Translations under genes and position numbers: made by a program
From: Salirhabdus salicampi
GTDB lineage: Bacteria; Bacillota; Bacilli; Bacillales; Alkalibacillaceae
DNA length: 64,000 nt
Assembly (NCBI RefSeq): GCF_024259515.1
Contig: NZ_JANBWE010000004.1
Location: 1 to 64,000 of the forward strand
Direction: 5' to 3'
In this document: piece by piece, positions 25,726-34,218 of the stretch
How the letters are laid out: every line of letters starts with the position of its first letter
How positions within the stretch are numbered: position 1 is the stretch's first letter
Notes under the pieces: model-generated
Database searches by the model: none
Told to the model about the DNA's origin: nothing
The model's input: only the letters and a program-made list of their open reading frames with translations

Positions 25726-27264
25726 GTGAGTACATTTTTATTAGCCCATGATATCGGCACAACCGGTAATAAAGCGACCCTTTTTAGTAAAGACGGGGAC
25801 GTTGTCGCAAGTACGTTTTACGGGTATAACACAAATTATCCACAAGTTGGATGGGCAGAACAAAACCCAAATGATTGGTGGAAGGCGGTTTGTCATTCAA
25901 CAAAGGAATTGTTGCAACAGGCAAATGTATTGGCAAATGAAGTCGCAAGTATATCCTTTAGTGCTCAAATGCAAGGTGTTGTTGCAGTCGATCAGAAGGG
26001 GCAATTGCTGCGGGATGCTATTATCTGGGCTGATATGCGAGCAGAGGATGAGGCGAAATATTTAAGTGACAGCCTTGGGTTTGATACGATTTATGAAATT
26101 ACAGGGCATAGAATAAGCTCATCTTATTCTGGTGCGAAAATTGTATGGATAAAGCATAATGAGCCTGACATTTATCAAAAGACGTATAAATTTTTGCATG
26201 TAAAAGATTATTTAATTTTTAAATTAACAGGAAAATTCGGTACAGATTATACAGACGCTAGTGGGATGAATTTATTAGATCTTTCAAAGAAAGAGTGGTC
26301 TAGTAAAATTGTGGATGCATGGGGGATTGATGGGGAGAAATTGCCGAACCTATATCCTTCCACATATGTTATTGGAGAAGTAACGAACACGGCATCAGCT
26401 GAAACGGGATTACAATTCGGAACACCAGTCGTAATGGGTGGTGGAGATGGTAGTTGTGCTGCACTTGGTGCAGGTATTGTAGAAGATGGGGATATCTTTA
26501 ACTATATTGGGTCATCTTCATGGATCGCATTATGCAGTTCAGAGCCGTTGATTGACCTTGAAATGAAAACATTTACGTTTGCCCATATTGATGAAAATAA
26601 GTATTTACCTTGTGGAACGATGCAAGCGGCAGGGACATCCTATCAGTGGGTAAGAGACCAAATCTATCAAAATGTTATCGGTAACGTAGGTGGTAGGAAG
26701 AACACGTACGATGTGATGAATGAGGAAGCGGGACGCTCGAAACCTGGCGCTAATAATTTAATTTATTTACCTTATTTACTTGGTGAACGCTCACCGTGGT
26801 GGGATCCAAAGGCGAAAGGATCATTTATTGGACTTCACGTGACACACACGAGAGAAGATATAGCGAGAGCTACATTAGAAGGGATTACGATGAATTTAAA
26901 AGTCGTATTAGACACCTTCCGTAAGTACCACGGCCATTTCAATGATATGTGGCTTTTTGGTGGGGGAGCGAAAAGCCTATTATGGCGCCAAATTTTAGCC
27001 GATATTTACGGGGTTGAAATTCACGTACCGAAACTGTTGGATGAAACGACTTCCATGGGAGCAGCGATTGCCGGAGGCGTTGGAGCTGGCGTCATTAAAG
27101 ATCTTTCAGTGGCAAAGGAATGGGTAAAAAAGGACGATAGTCATTTACCTAACAATGAACATCGCCAATTATATGATGAATTGTTTCACATTTTTCAAGA
27201 TGCCTATAAACAATTAGCCCCCATAAATCATAGATTAAGTGATTTACATAGCAAGCGAGGTTGA
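25726..27264 (+). CDS. FGGY carbohydrate kinase (xylulokinase-like)
   Basis: About 512 residues, two FGGY domains. The N-terminal half has the phosphate-1 motif AHDIGTTGNKATLF and substrate loop GWAEQNPNDWW. The C-terminal half has GERSPWWDPKAKGSFIGL and the adenosine-binding GGGAKSLLWRQILADI. GTG 25726 lies six bases after GAGGGGG and is preferred over ATG 25720, which is too close. Sequence style is xylulokinase, but the fucU partner suggests fuculose or another ketose as substrate. A 13/14 match to the LacI-type operator (26673-26686) lies inside the gene. Confidence 0.85.
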   Translation: MSTFLLAHDIGTTGNKATLFSKDGDVVASTFYGYNTNYPQVGWAEQNPNDWWKAVCHSTKELLQQANVLANEVASISFSAQMQGVVAVDQKGQLLRDAIIWADMRAEDEAKYLSDSLGFDTIYEITGHRISSSYSGAKIVWIKHNEPDIYQKTYKFLHVKDYLIFKLTGKFGTDYTDASGMNLLDLSKKEWSSKIVDAWGIDGEKLPNLYPSTYVIGEVTNTASAETGLQFGTPVVMGGGDGSCAALGAGIVEDGDIFNYIGSSSWIALCSSEPLIDLEMKTFTFAHIDENKYLPCGTMQAAGTSYQWVRDQIYQNVIGNVGGRKNTYDVMNEEAGRSKPGANNLIYLPYLLGERSPWWDPKAKGSFIGLHVTHTREDIARATLEGITMNLKVVLDTFRKYHGHFNDMWLFGGGAKSLLWRQILADIYGVEIHVPKLLDETTSMGAAIAGGVGAGVIKDLSVAKEWVKKDDSHLPNNEHRQLYDELFHIFQDAYKQLAPINHRLSDLHSKRG

Positions 27265-27577
27265 TCGAATGCAACCTCAAGGCTCACTTTCCTTAAGGTT
27301 AATTCATGGAAAAACCCTCATGTGACAGTCATTCTAAGCAAATTTACAAACTATTTGAATTAGTTGAAAATTTCTGTTGATTTTGTCCGCTATGTCCGAT
27401 ATAATCAAATAAAATACGAGGAAAAAAGAACTATTTTTTTCTTTTTTTGTAAGTGCTTACAAAACGAAATGATATCGATTATCAAATTTATATTGTAGTG
27501 CAGGTATATTTTTTTACCCAGTGTTGTTACCGGTAACAAAAATGTAACACCTATTACATGCAGAAGAGGGTGATCAC
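27265..27577 (+). promoter_or_regulatory. Leader of the fucose/ribose-type operon: promoter, cre and operators
   Basis: This 313-bp gap has no gene. It holds a sigma-A promoter TTGATT (27377-27382), 17-bp spacer, TATAAT (27400-27405). Behind the promoter are a cre-like TGTAAGTGCTTACA (27448-27461, one mismatch), a weak operator-like TGATATCGATTATCA (27470-27484) and a perfect operator palindrome (27524-27539). All three lie in the transcribed leader, which suggests roadblock repression. Confidence 0.7.
27524..27539. promoter_or_regulatory. LacI-type operator, copy 1
   Basis: TTGTTACCGGTAACAA is a perfect 16-bp palindrome with the CG centre typical of LacI-family sites. Its core agrees with the two sites around the repressor gene at 37.1-37.3 kb (TGTTAYCGRTAACA). 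Confidence 0.75.
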
Positions 27578-29080
27578 ATGAGCGATGTCTTATTAAGAAT
27601 GGAAGGGATTTATAAAGGTTTCCCTGGTGTTCAAGCGTTGTCCAATGCTCAACTCGAATTGAAATCAGGGGAGATACATGCGTTAGTAGGTGAAAATGGC
27701 GCTGGTAAATCCACTTTAATGAAAATTTTAACCGGTATTTATCAGAAAGATAAAGGTGTAATACGTTATCAAGGCAATGAGATCGAGATTCCGAATACAA
27801 AATTTGCACAAAACTTAGGAATCAGTATAATTCACCAAGAATTAAATTTAGCGCAAGATTTAACGGTTGCCCAAAACATTTTTATCGGTCGGGAAATACG
27901 AAAAGGGTTCAATCTTTTTTTAGACGAGAAGAAATTAAATGATAAAGCGAAGGAACTGTTCGATTGGATGAATATTAATCTTGATCCGAGAGAATATGTT
28001 TCCAATTTATCTGTAGCGAAACAACAAATGGTCGAAATTGCGAAAGCCCTTTCTTTTAACTCCAAAGTGTTGGTCATGGATGAACCGACAGCTGCTTTAA
28101 CAGACTCAGAGATTGAAACGTTGTTTACCATTATTGATCAGCTACGGGAAAACGGCGTTGGCATTGTGTACATATCACACCGAATGGAAGAGTTGAAACA
28201 AATCACCGATCGTATAACCGTCATGAGAGATGGAGAATACATTGGCACCGTGAATACCGATGAAACAACGATAGATGAAATTATTTCAATGATGGTAGGT
28301 CGCCAAATCTATGAATCCTCCAGTCCTGAAGTGAAAGAAAATGATAACGAAATCGTATTAGAAGTAAAAAACTTAAACCAGGGTAATTTCCTTAAAGATG
28401 TGAACTTTACATTAAGGAAAGGTGAGATTCTTGGTTTTGCTGGCCTAATGGGGGCAGGGCGTACTGAAGTAGCCCGTGCCATTTTCGGTGCAGACCCAGT
28501 CGATTCGATGGACATTTATATAAAAGGTGAAAAAACGAACATTAATTCGCCAAATGATGCGGTGGAAAATGGAATCGGTTACATTTCAGAGGATCGAAAA
28601 CGTTTTGGTCTTATGGTGAATATGGACGTAAAATCAAATATTGCGCTAGCTTCTTTAAAATCGTTCCTCAGAAAAACGGGTTGGGCGAATGATAAGCGCA
28701 TTAGAGAGCAATCAAAAGAAATGGTCGACGCGTTAAAGGTGAAAACGCCGAGTATTAACCAAGAGGTTCGACTTCTTTCAGGGGGAAACCAGCAAAAAGT
28801 TGTCATCGGCAAGTGGTTAACAAGGGATAGTGAAATTTTAATATTTGATGAACCAACGAGAGGAATTGATGTTGGTGCGAAAGGTGAAATTTATAAACTG
28901 ATTAATAAATTAGTAGACGAAGGCAAATCTGTAATTATGATCTCTTCGGAACTACCTGAGGTTCTCAGAATGAGCCATCGTATTATGGTGATGTGTGAAG
29001 GGAGAGTCACAGGAGAACTATCCAGTCAAGAAGCATCACAAGAGGCTATTATGACATACGCTACACAACGAATTAAATAA
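27578..29080 (+). CDS. Ribose-type (CUT2) sugar ABC transporter ATPase
   Basis: 500 residues with two fused nucleotide-binding domains, the hallmark of RbsA-type proteins. Domain 1 has Walker A GENGAGKST, signature LSVAKQQMVEIAKAL and Walker B VLVMDEPTAAL. Domain 2 has a degenerate Walker A GLMGAGRTE and signature LSGGNQQKVVIGKWL. It energises the permease and binding protein encoded next. In context the likely cargo is a deoxyhexose such as fucose or rhamnose rather than ribose (inference). Confidence 0.93.
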   Translation: MSDVLLRMEGIYKGFPGVQALSNAQLELKSGEIHALVGENGAGKSTLMKILTGIYQKDKGVIRYQGNEIEIPNTKFAQNLGISIIHQELNLAQDLTVAQNIFIGREIRKGFNLFLDEKKLNDKAKELFDWMNINLDPREYVSNLSVAKQQMVEIAKALSFNSKVLVMDEPTAALTDSEIETLFTIIDQLRENGVGIVYISHRMEELKQITDRITVMRDGEYIGTVNTDETTIDEIISMMVGRQIYESSSPEVKENDNEIVLEVKNLNQGNFLKDVNFTLRKGEILGFAGLMGAGRTEVARAIFGADPVDSMDIYIKGEKTNINSPNDAVENGIGYISEDRKRFGLMVNMDVKSNIALASLKSFLRKTGWANDKRIREQSKEMVDALKVKTPSINQEVRLLSGGNQQKVVIGKWLTRDSEILIFDEPTRGIDVGAKGEIYKLINKLVDEGKSVIMISSELPEVLRMSHRIMVMCEGRVTGELSSQEASQEAIMTYATQRIK

Positions 29081-29110
29081 GTTTTTAACAGACAAAATGG
29101 GGGGAAAAGC

Positions 29111-30112
29111 ATGAAGCCAGAAACAAACGGTTCCAAGGTGGAGAAGAAACCTTTTAAATTACCAATAAAATCAGGGGCAATCCAACAACTTTTAGCATTT
29201 GCGAGTTTAATTGTTTTACTTATCTTTTTTTCAATCGCCTCACCAAACTTCTTTCAGTTTTCTAACATCGTAAGTATTCTACTCTCAACTTCAGTCATCG
29301 GAATTTTAGCTCTTGGTGTAACATTCGTCATTATAACGGCTGGTATTGACCTTTCTGTTGGTACAGCAATGACGTTATGTTCCGTAATGACGGCAGTCTT
29401 TGTCGTAACGTGGGGATTGCCTACTCCGTTAGGGGTGTTACTAGGAATTTTAACAGGGGCACTTGCAGGCTGCTTATCTGGTTTAGCGGTGGCAAAAATG
29501 AAAATACCATCCTTTATTGCAACACTCGCGATGATGATGATTGCAAAAGGGTTAGCCCTCGTTATATCTGGTACGAGACCAATCTATTTTTCTGACACAC
29601 CAGGATTTTCCGAAATTGCACTAGGTTCTATCATTCCAGGGCTTAAAATCCCGAACGCTGTTTTAATCTTTTTCTTCATGGCGATATTTGGTTCCATTAT
29701 TTTATCGAAAACGGTAATTGGCCGTTATACATTTGCAATTGGCAGTAATGAAGAAGCAACACGTCTATCTGGGGTCAATGTGGACCGATGGAAAGTTATC
29801 ATATATACAATTGCCGGCTTATTTACAGGTGTAGCAGGTGTACTTATGGCATCTCGATTAAACTCTGCCCAGCCCGGTTTAGGGATGGGATATGAATTGG
29901 AAGCAATTGCGGCAGTCGTAATCGGGGGAACTTCATTAAGTGGAGGAAAAGGGACCATGGTAGGAACCGTCATTGGTGCTCTGATCATGAGTGTTCTTAC
30001 GAATGGGTTACGAATCCTGTCTGTACCTCAAGAGTGGCAAACGGTTGTTGTAGGTATTGTCATCATCTTTGCTGTTTATGCAGATATCTTACGTCGTCGT
30101 CAAACAGCTTAA
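29111..30112 (+). CDS. Ribose-type (CUT2) sugar ABC transporter permease
   Basis: 333 residues, about ten membrane helices, RbsC/AraH type. The family signatures are VTFVIITAGIDLSVG and AAVVIGGTSLSGGKGT. A 40-residue charged cytoplasmic N-terminus precedes helix 1. GGGGGAAA ribosome site precedes the ATG. Confidence 0.94.
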   Translation: MKPETNGSKVEKKPFKLPIKSGAIQQLLAFASLIVLLIFFSIASPNFFQFSNIVSILLSTSVIGILALGVTFVIITAGIDLSVGTAMTLCSVMTAVFVVTWGLPTPLGVLLGILTGALAGCLSGLAVAKMKIPSFIATLAMMMIAKGLALVISGTRPIYFSDTPGFSEIALGSIIPGLKIPNAVLIFFFMAIFGSIILSKTVIGRYTFAIGSNEEATRLSGVNVDRWKVIIYTIAGLFTGVAGVLMASRLNSAQPGLGMGYELEAIAAVVIGGTSLSGGKGTMVGTVIGALIMSVLTNGLRILSVPQEWQTVVVGIVIIFAVYADILRRRQTA

Positions 30113-30178
30113 TCATTTCGGTATTATCTCCGTTAGGAGTTCAATACAATTTTTCACAAAATAAAGGGGGAAATGAAT

Positions 30179-31153
30179 GTGAGAAAGTTTTTATTAATGT
30201 TACTTACTTTTTCAATCGTTGCAGTGATGCTGGCAGCCTGTGGCGAAGAAGAGACATCTTCGGATGAGGAAAGAGATCCTGATAAGCTTTACATTCCAAT
30301 CGTCTCAAAAGGATTCCAACACCAGTTTTGGCAAGCAGTAAAACAAGGTGCGGAACAAGCGGCTGAAGAGTTTGATGTTGAAATTACGTTTGAAGGTCCT
30401 GAAACAGAGGCACAAGTTGATAAACAAATGGATATGCTAAAGGCAGCCTTGGATAAAGATCCAGATGCACTTGGATTTGCGGCATTAGACAGCCAAGCAG
30501 CGATCCCTGTTCTACAAGGAGCAGCGGATGCAGGCATTCCTATTGTAGCCTTTGACTCTGGTGTAGATGGTGACTTACCAATTACAACTGCAGCTACAGA
30601 CAACAAAGCAGCTTCTGCTCTAGCGGCCGATAAAATGGCAGAGTTAATTGGCGAAGAAGGAAAAGTGGCATTAATCGTTCACGACCAAACGAGTGTTACG
30701 GGTGTTGACCGTCGTGACGGATTTTTAGAGCAAATGGAAGAGAAATATCCAAACATTGAAATTGTTGACGTTCAATATGGTGGTGGGGACCACTTGAAAT
30801 CGACTGACCTTGCAAAAACCATTATGCAAGCGCATCCAGATCTTGACGGTTTCTTCGGTTCTAACGAAGGATCAGCAATTGGTGTTGTAAACGCGGTTCG
30901 TGAAGCAGGTAAAGAGGGCGAAGTTACGATTGTTGGATTTGATTCAGGTAAGCAACAAATTGATGCTATTAAGGATGGCGTAATGGCAGGAGCGATTACA
31001 CAGAATCCTATCGGTATCGGGTATGAAACAGTAAAAGCTGCTGTTGATGCTATTAACGGTAAAGATGTACCAGAAGTCATTGATACTGGATTCTTCTATT
31101 ATGATCAAAGCAATATCGATGATGATGAAATTCAAGCTGTACTTTATGAATAA
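30179..31153 (+). CDS. Ribose-type (CUT2) sugar-binding lipoprotein
   Basis: 324 residues. Signal peptide with lipobox LAAC (Cys about 22), an acidic linker, then a type I periplasmic-binding fold (KLYIPIVSKGFQHQFWQAVKQGAEQAA, GIPIVAFDSGVDGD, GSNEGSAIGVVNAV, VTIVGFDSGKQQ). I choose GTG 30179, eight bases after AAAGGGGG; the ATG at 30173 is only two bases from that site. Followed by two inverted repeats. Confidence 0.92.
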   Translation: MRKFLLMLLTFSIVAVMLAACGEEETSSDEERDPDKLYIPIVSKGFQHQFWQAVKQGAEQAAEEFDVEITFEGPETEAQVDKQMDMLKAALDKDPDALGFAALDSQAAIPVLQGAADAGIPIVAFDSGVDGDLPITTAATDNKAASALAADKMAELIGEEGKVALIVHDQTSVTGVDRRDGFLEQMEEKYPNIEIVDVQYGGGDHLKSTDLAKTIMQAHPDLDGFFGSNEGSAIGVVNAVREAGKEGEVTIVGFDSGKQQIDAIKDGVMAGAITQNPIGIGYETVKAAVDAINGKDVPEVIDTGFFYYDQSNIDDDEIQAVLYE

Positions 31154-31162
31154 AAAATGAGG

Positions 31163-31236
31163 AGGAGGTTGCTATGTAGCAGCCTCCTACCATTCTATTA
31201 TTGTTTCTGATGAGCAAGGAATACTAATAGAATGGT
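31163..31236 (+). terminator. Double stem-loop after the CUT2 binding-protein gene
   Basis: Stem 1: AGGAGGTTGCTA (31163-31174) pairs with TAGCAGCCTCCT (31177-31188). Stem 2: ACCATTCTATTA (31189-31200) pairs with TAATAGAATGGT (31225-31236). Neither is followed by a real T-run, so they may protect the upstream mRNA 3' end more than terminate. Confidence 0.65.
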
Positions 31237-31292
31237 TATATGTTTAACCATGAAGTATTTTCGCATTTTACTATTGAAAGGAGAATAAGTTC

Positions 31293-32030
31293 ATGTCCTT
31301 ACAAAATCAAATAGCTATAGTAACGGGAGCAGGAAAAGGTGTCGGGAAAGAAGTTGCAAAGGAACTTTTATCTTCGGGGGTACATGTTTTTGCAGTGACA
31401 AGAAGTGAAGAAGATTTAGATCGTTTACATGAAGAAACGAGTGAAATACGTCAAGAGAACGGGACGAACCTTTATCGAATTGCTGGTGATGTTTCGAAAG
31501 AGGAAACATTACATAAGACAATGGATGCTGTAAAGGAGAAACACGGAAGAGTCGACATGTTAATTAACAATGCCGGCATTGGAAGATACGGAAAATTGGA
31601 TGACCTCGACATTGGTGACTACGATGCGATGATGGATAGCAACATGAGAAGTACATTCCTCTTCTCAAAAGGTGTACTCCCGTTTATGAAAGAACAGAAG
31701 TATGGTCATATCCTCAATGTTGCATCAGTTGCGGGTAAAAAAGGATTACCAAACGAAACCGTTTATTGTGCTTCCAAATTTGCTCAAGTAGGGTTTGCGC
31801 AAGCTTTAGACCATGAAGTACGTGAGTTTGGCATTAAAGTAAGCAGCCTCTGTCCAGGAGGAATCAATACGAATTTTGCAATGGGAACAGGTCGAACACC
31901 AGATGATCCTAATTTAGAACAATTTTTAGATGCGAAAGATGTGTTAGAGGCGGTCATGTTTATCTTAAAACAGTCACCAAAAAGTCGCGTAATCGAATTG
32001 TTTATGAGACCTGTATCTGAACCTATTTAA
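31293..32030 (+). CDS. Short-chain dehydrogenase/reductase
   Basis: 245-residue classical SDR. Cofactor motif TGAGKGVG at the N-terminus, NNAG, catalytic Ser in NVASVAG and YxxxK in YCASK. AAAGGAGAA precedes the ATG. It lies between the sugar importer and a class II aldolase, so oxidation or reduction of a sugar or of lactaldehyde is plausible. The substrate is not readable; close SDRs are often mis-called 3-ketoacyl-ACP reductase. Confidence 0.85.
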   Translation: MSLQNQIAIVTGAGKGVGKEVAKELLSSGVHVFAVTRSEEDLDRLHEETSEIRQENGTNLYRIAGDVSKEETLHKTMDAVKEKHGRVDMLINNAGIGRYGKLDDLDIGDYDAMMDSNMRSTFLFSKGVLPFMKEQKYGHILNVASVAGKKGLPNETVYCASKFAQVGFAQALDHEVREFGIKVSSLCPGGINTNFAMGTGRTPDDPNLEQFLDAKDVLEAVMFILKQSPKSRVIELFMRPVSEPI

Positions 32031-32061
32031 ATAAAATTTTAACGAATAAAGGAGGGATTAT

Positions 32062-32712
32062 ATGACAGACGTCAAGAAAGATTTGGAAAAATACGCTCAT
32101 AAAATCGTGGACACAGGACTTGTCGTAGGAGCAGGTGGAAACTTAAGTATGAGAAGTGGGGACATTATGTATTTATCTCCAAGTGGTTTTGATTTAAAGG
32201 AAATCGAGGATCACCAGTGGGTTCGAGTAGATATTCCGACAGGAGAAGTGTTAGATGATTTAAAGCCTTCTTCAGAGATTTTAATGCACCTCGAGTGCTT
32301 TAGGAAACGTCCAGATATTACTGCAGTTCTTCACGCTCATCCTAGTTATTCAGTCGGGGTATCTTCCACAGGTCAAAAGATTCCCAACTTATTTCCGGAT
32401 TTTCCGGCAATGGTGAAAAGTGTTGCTTATTTAGACTATATGATACCAACCACTCATGTGTTGGCAGATGCTGTTAGTGATGTGATAGAAGAACATGATG
32501 TCGTTGTCATGCGCAACCACGGTGTATTAACGGTTGGAAAAACGATGAAAGAAGCATTCTTTTTCATGCAACTAACAGAAGAGTCTGCAAAAGTTTATAC
32601 GATCAGTTGTACAGTAGGTACACCAAGAGTACTAACGGAGGAAGAGTGCGATGATTTACGTAATTTATCGTCAGAGCAGTATCGTCAAAAACTATTAAAA
32701 GACTCGAAATGA
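32062..32712 (+). CDS. fucA: Class II aldolase (L-fuculose-phosphate aldolase-like)
   Basis: 216-residue zinc aldolase of the FucA/AraD/RhaD family. GGNLSMR forms the phosphate-binding loop. Zinc-binding histidines lie in HAHPSYSV and the third in RNHGVLTVG. It cleaves a ketose-1-phosphate to DHAP plus lactaldehyde (or glycolaldehyde). With a rhamnulokinase-like gene and fucI directly downstream, fuculose-1-phosphate is the most likely substrate. An AraD-type ribulose-5-phosphate epimerase is the main alternative. Confidence 0.85.
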   Translation: MTDVKKDLEKYAHKIVDTGLVVGAGGNLSMRSGDIMYLSPSGFDLKEIEDHQWVRVDIPTGEVLDDLKPSSEILMHLECFRKRPDITAVLHAHPSYSVGVSSTGQKIPNLFPDFPAMVKSVAYLDYMIPTTHVLADAVSDVIEEHDVVVMRNHGVLTVGKTMKEAFFFMQLTEESAKVYTISCTVGTPRVLTEEECDDLRNLSSEQYRQKLLKDSK

Positions 32713-32736
32713 CGATTATACTGAGGTGTTATTGTG

Positions 32737-34203
32737 ATGAAAAAAGTATGGGCATTTGATTTAGGGGCATCCAGTGGCAGGTTGATGCTAGCTTCCTTTG
32801 ATGGTCAACAAATACATACCGAAGAAGTACATCGTTTTTCTAATCATCCTGTCTTTATTACGAACCATTACCATTGGGACTTATTGAACATTTTTCAAGA
32901 GATGAAACGGGGTATCTCCAAAAGTGTGAAAATGGGTCATAACGATATTGAAAGTATGGCAATTGATACTTGGGGTGTTGATTTCGGCCTTATTTCATCG
33001 AGTGGAGAATTATTAGGAAATCCTTATTCATACAGGGATAACCAAACGTTTTCCGGTATGGAGAAGGTGTTAAAAAAGGTAACGAAAAAAGAATGGTTTC
33101 AACGTTCCGGAATTGAGCCTGCTCCAATAAACACAATTTGTCAATTGGTGGCCATTCAAGAACGACAACCACACTTACTGGAACATACGGAAACGTTACT
33201 TTTAACTCCTAACCTGGTAAGTTATTTATTTTCCGGTGAAAAATTTAACGAGTATACAATTAGTACAACAACGTCTATGTACAATATTGAACAAAAAAAT
33301 TGGGATACGGAACTTATGAATATGTTGAATATACCGTCCGACATGATGGCACCTGTAGTGAAACCAGGTACAATTGTTGGACCGACAATGTCGGCCATTA
33401 ATGATGAGCTCCATATTCATCCCGTAAAAGTCATTGCTGGCGCTGGGCATGATACCGCCTGTGCTTTTGCGAGAATCCCGGCTAATGATCAAAACGCCGT
33501 GTTTATGAGCTGTGGAACGTGGATTTTATTAGGGATTAAAGTCGACAAACCAGTCGTCACCGAGGAAGCCTTTCAGTCTGGGTTTACGAATGAAGGAACA
33601 ATGGATGGTAAATATCGATTAATGAAAAATAGTATGGGGCTATGGCTCATCCAGCGTTGTAAAGCGGTATGGGATAAGGAAGGAACTTCCATATCCTATG
33701 AAGAAGAAAACCGTTTAGTAAACGAAGCGAAACCGTTCCAACGTTTTATTAATCCAGATGACACGCAATTTTTAAATCCTCTAAGTATGACGGAGCAAAT
33801 TGCGAAGTTTTGTAGAGAAACAGGCCAATCTCCACCTATTACGAAGGGAGACTTTTTACGCTGTATATTAGAAAGTCTTGCTTTGAAATATAGATGGGTG
33901 ATCGAAAACTTGGAATCTATGACAGATAAGTCTATTCAAACTATATATATGGGCGGTGGTGGAATTCAAAATCAAGTGTTATGCCAATTCATAGCGAATG
34001 CAACCCAGCGGAAAGTTGTAGCAGGTCCTGTCGAAGCAACATCTATCGGCAATGCGGTAGGCCAATTTATGGCACTTGGTGAAATTAAAGATTATGAACA
34101 GGCAAATGAAGTCATTAATCGTTCGATTACAACAAATGTATACGAGCCGAACGACCAAGCAAGTTGGCAAGATGCTTACCAACAATTTGTAAAACGATTA
34201 TAA
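32737..34203 (+). CDS. Rhamnulokinase-like FGGY kinase (probable fuculokinase role)
   Basis: About 488 residues. FGGY fold with N-terminal FDLGASSGRLML, substrate-binding TWGVDFGL, FMSCGTWILLG between domains, and C-terminal GGGIQNQVLCQFIANAT. The pattern FDLGASSGR and VDFGL is that of RhaB. Because fucA and fucI flank it and no rhamnose isomerase is in the window, phosphorylation of L-fuculose is the likely physiological role. Start ATG 32737 after CTGAGGTG; a GTG at 32734 is nearly equivalent. Confidence 0.85.
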   Translation: MKKVWAFDLGASSGRLMLASFDGQQIHTEEVHRFSNHPVFITNHYHWDLLNIFQEMKRGISKSVKMGHNDIESMAIDTWGVDFGLISSSGELLGNPYSYRDNQTFSGMEKVLKKVTKKEWFQRSGIEPAPINTICQLVAIQERQPHLLEHTETLLLTPNLVSYLFSGEKFNEYTISTTTSMYNIEQKNWDTELMNMLNIPSDMMAPVVKPGTIVGPTMSAINDELHIHPVKVIAGAGHDTACAFARIPANDQNAVFMSCGTWILLGIKVDKPVVTEEAFQSGFTNEGTMDGKYRLMKNSMGLWLIQRCKAVWDKEGTSISYEEENRLVNEAKPFQRFINPDDTQFLNPLSMTEQIAKFCRETGQSPPITKGDFLRCILESLALKYRWVIENLESMTDKSIQTIYMGGGGIQNQVLCQFIANATQRKVVAGPVEATSIGNAVGQFMALGEIKDYEQANEVINRSITTNVYEPNDQASWQDAYQQFVKRL

Positions 34204-34218
34204 GGGAGGAACTTGAAA

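Noticed and set aside
27448-27461. TGTAAGTGCTTACA considered as another LacI-type operator
   Set aside because: Its core lacks the TAYCGRTA centre; it fits cre better (one mismatch), so it is listed as cre-like.
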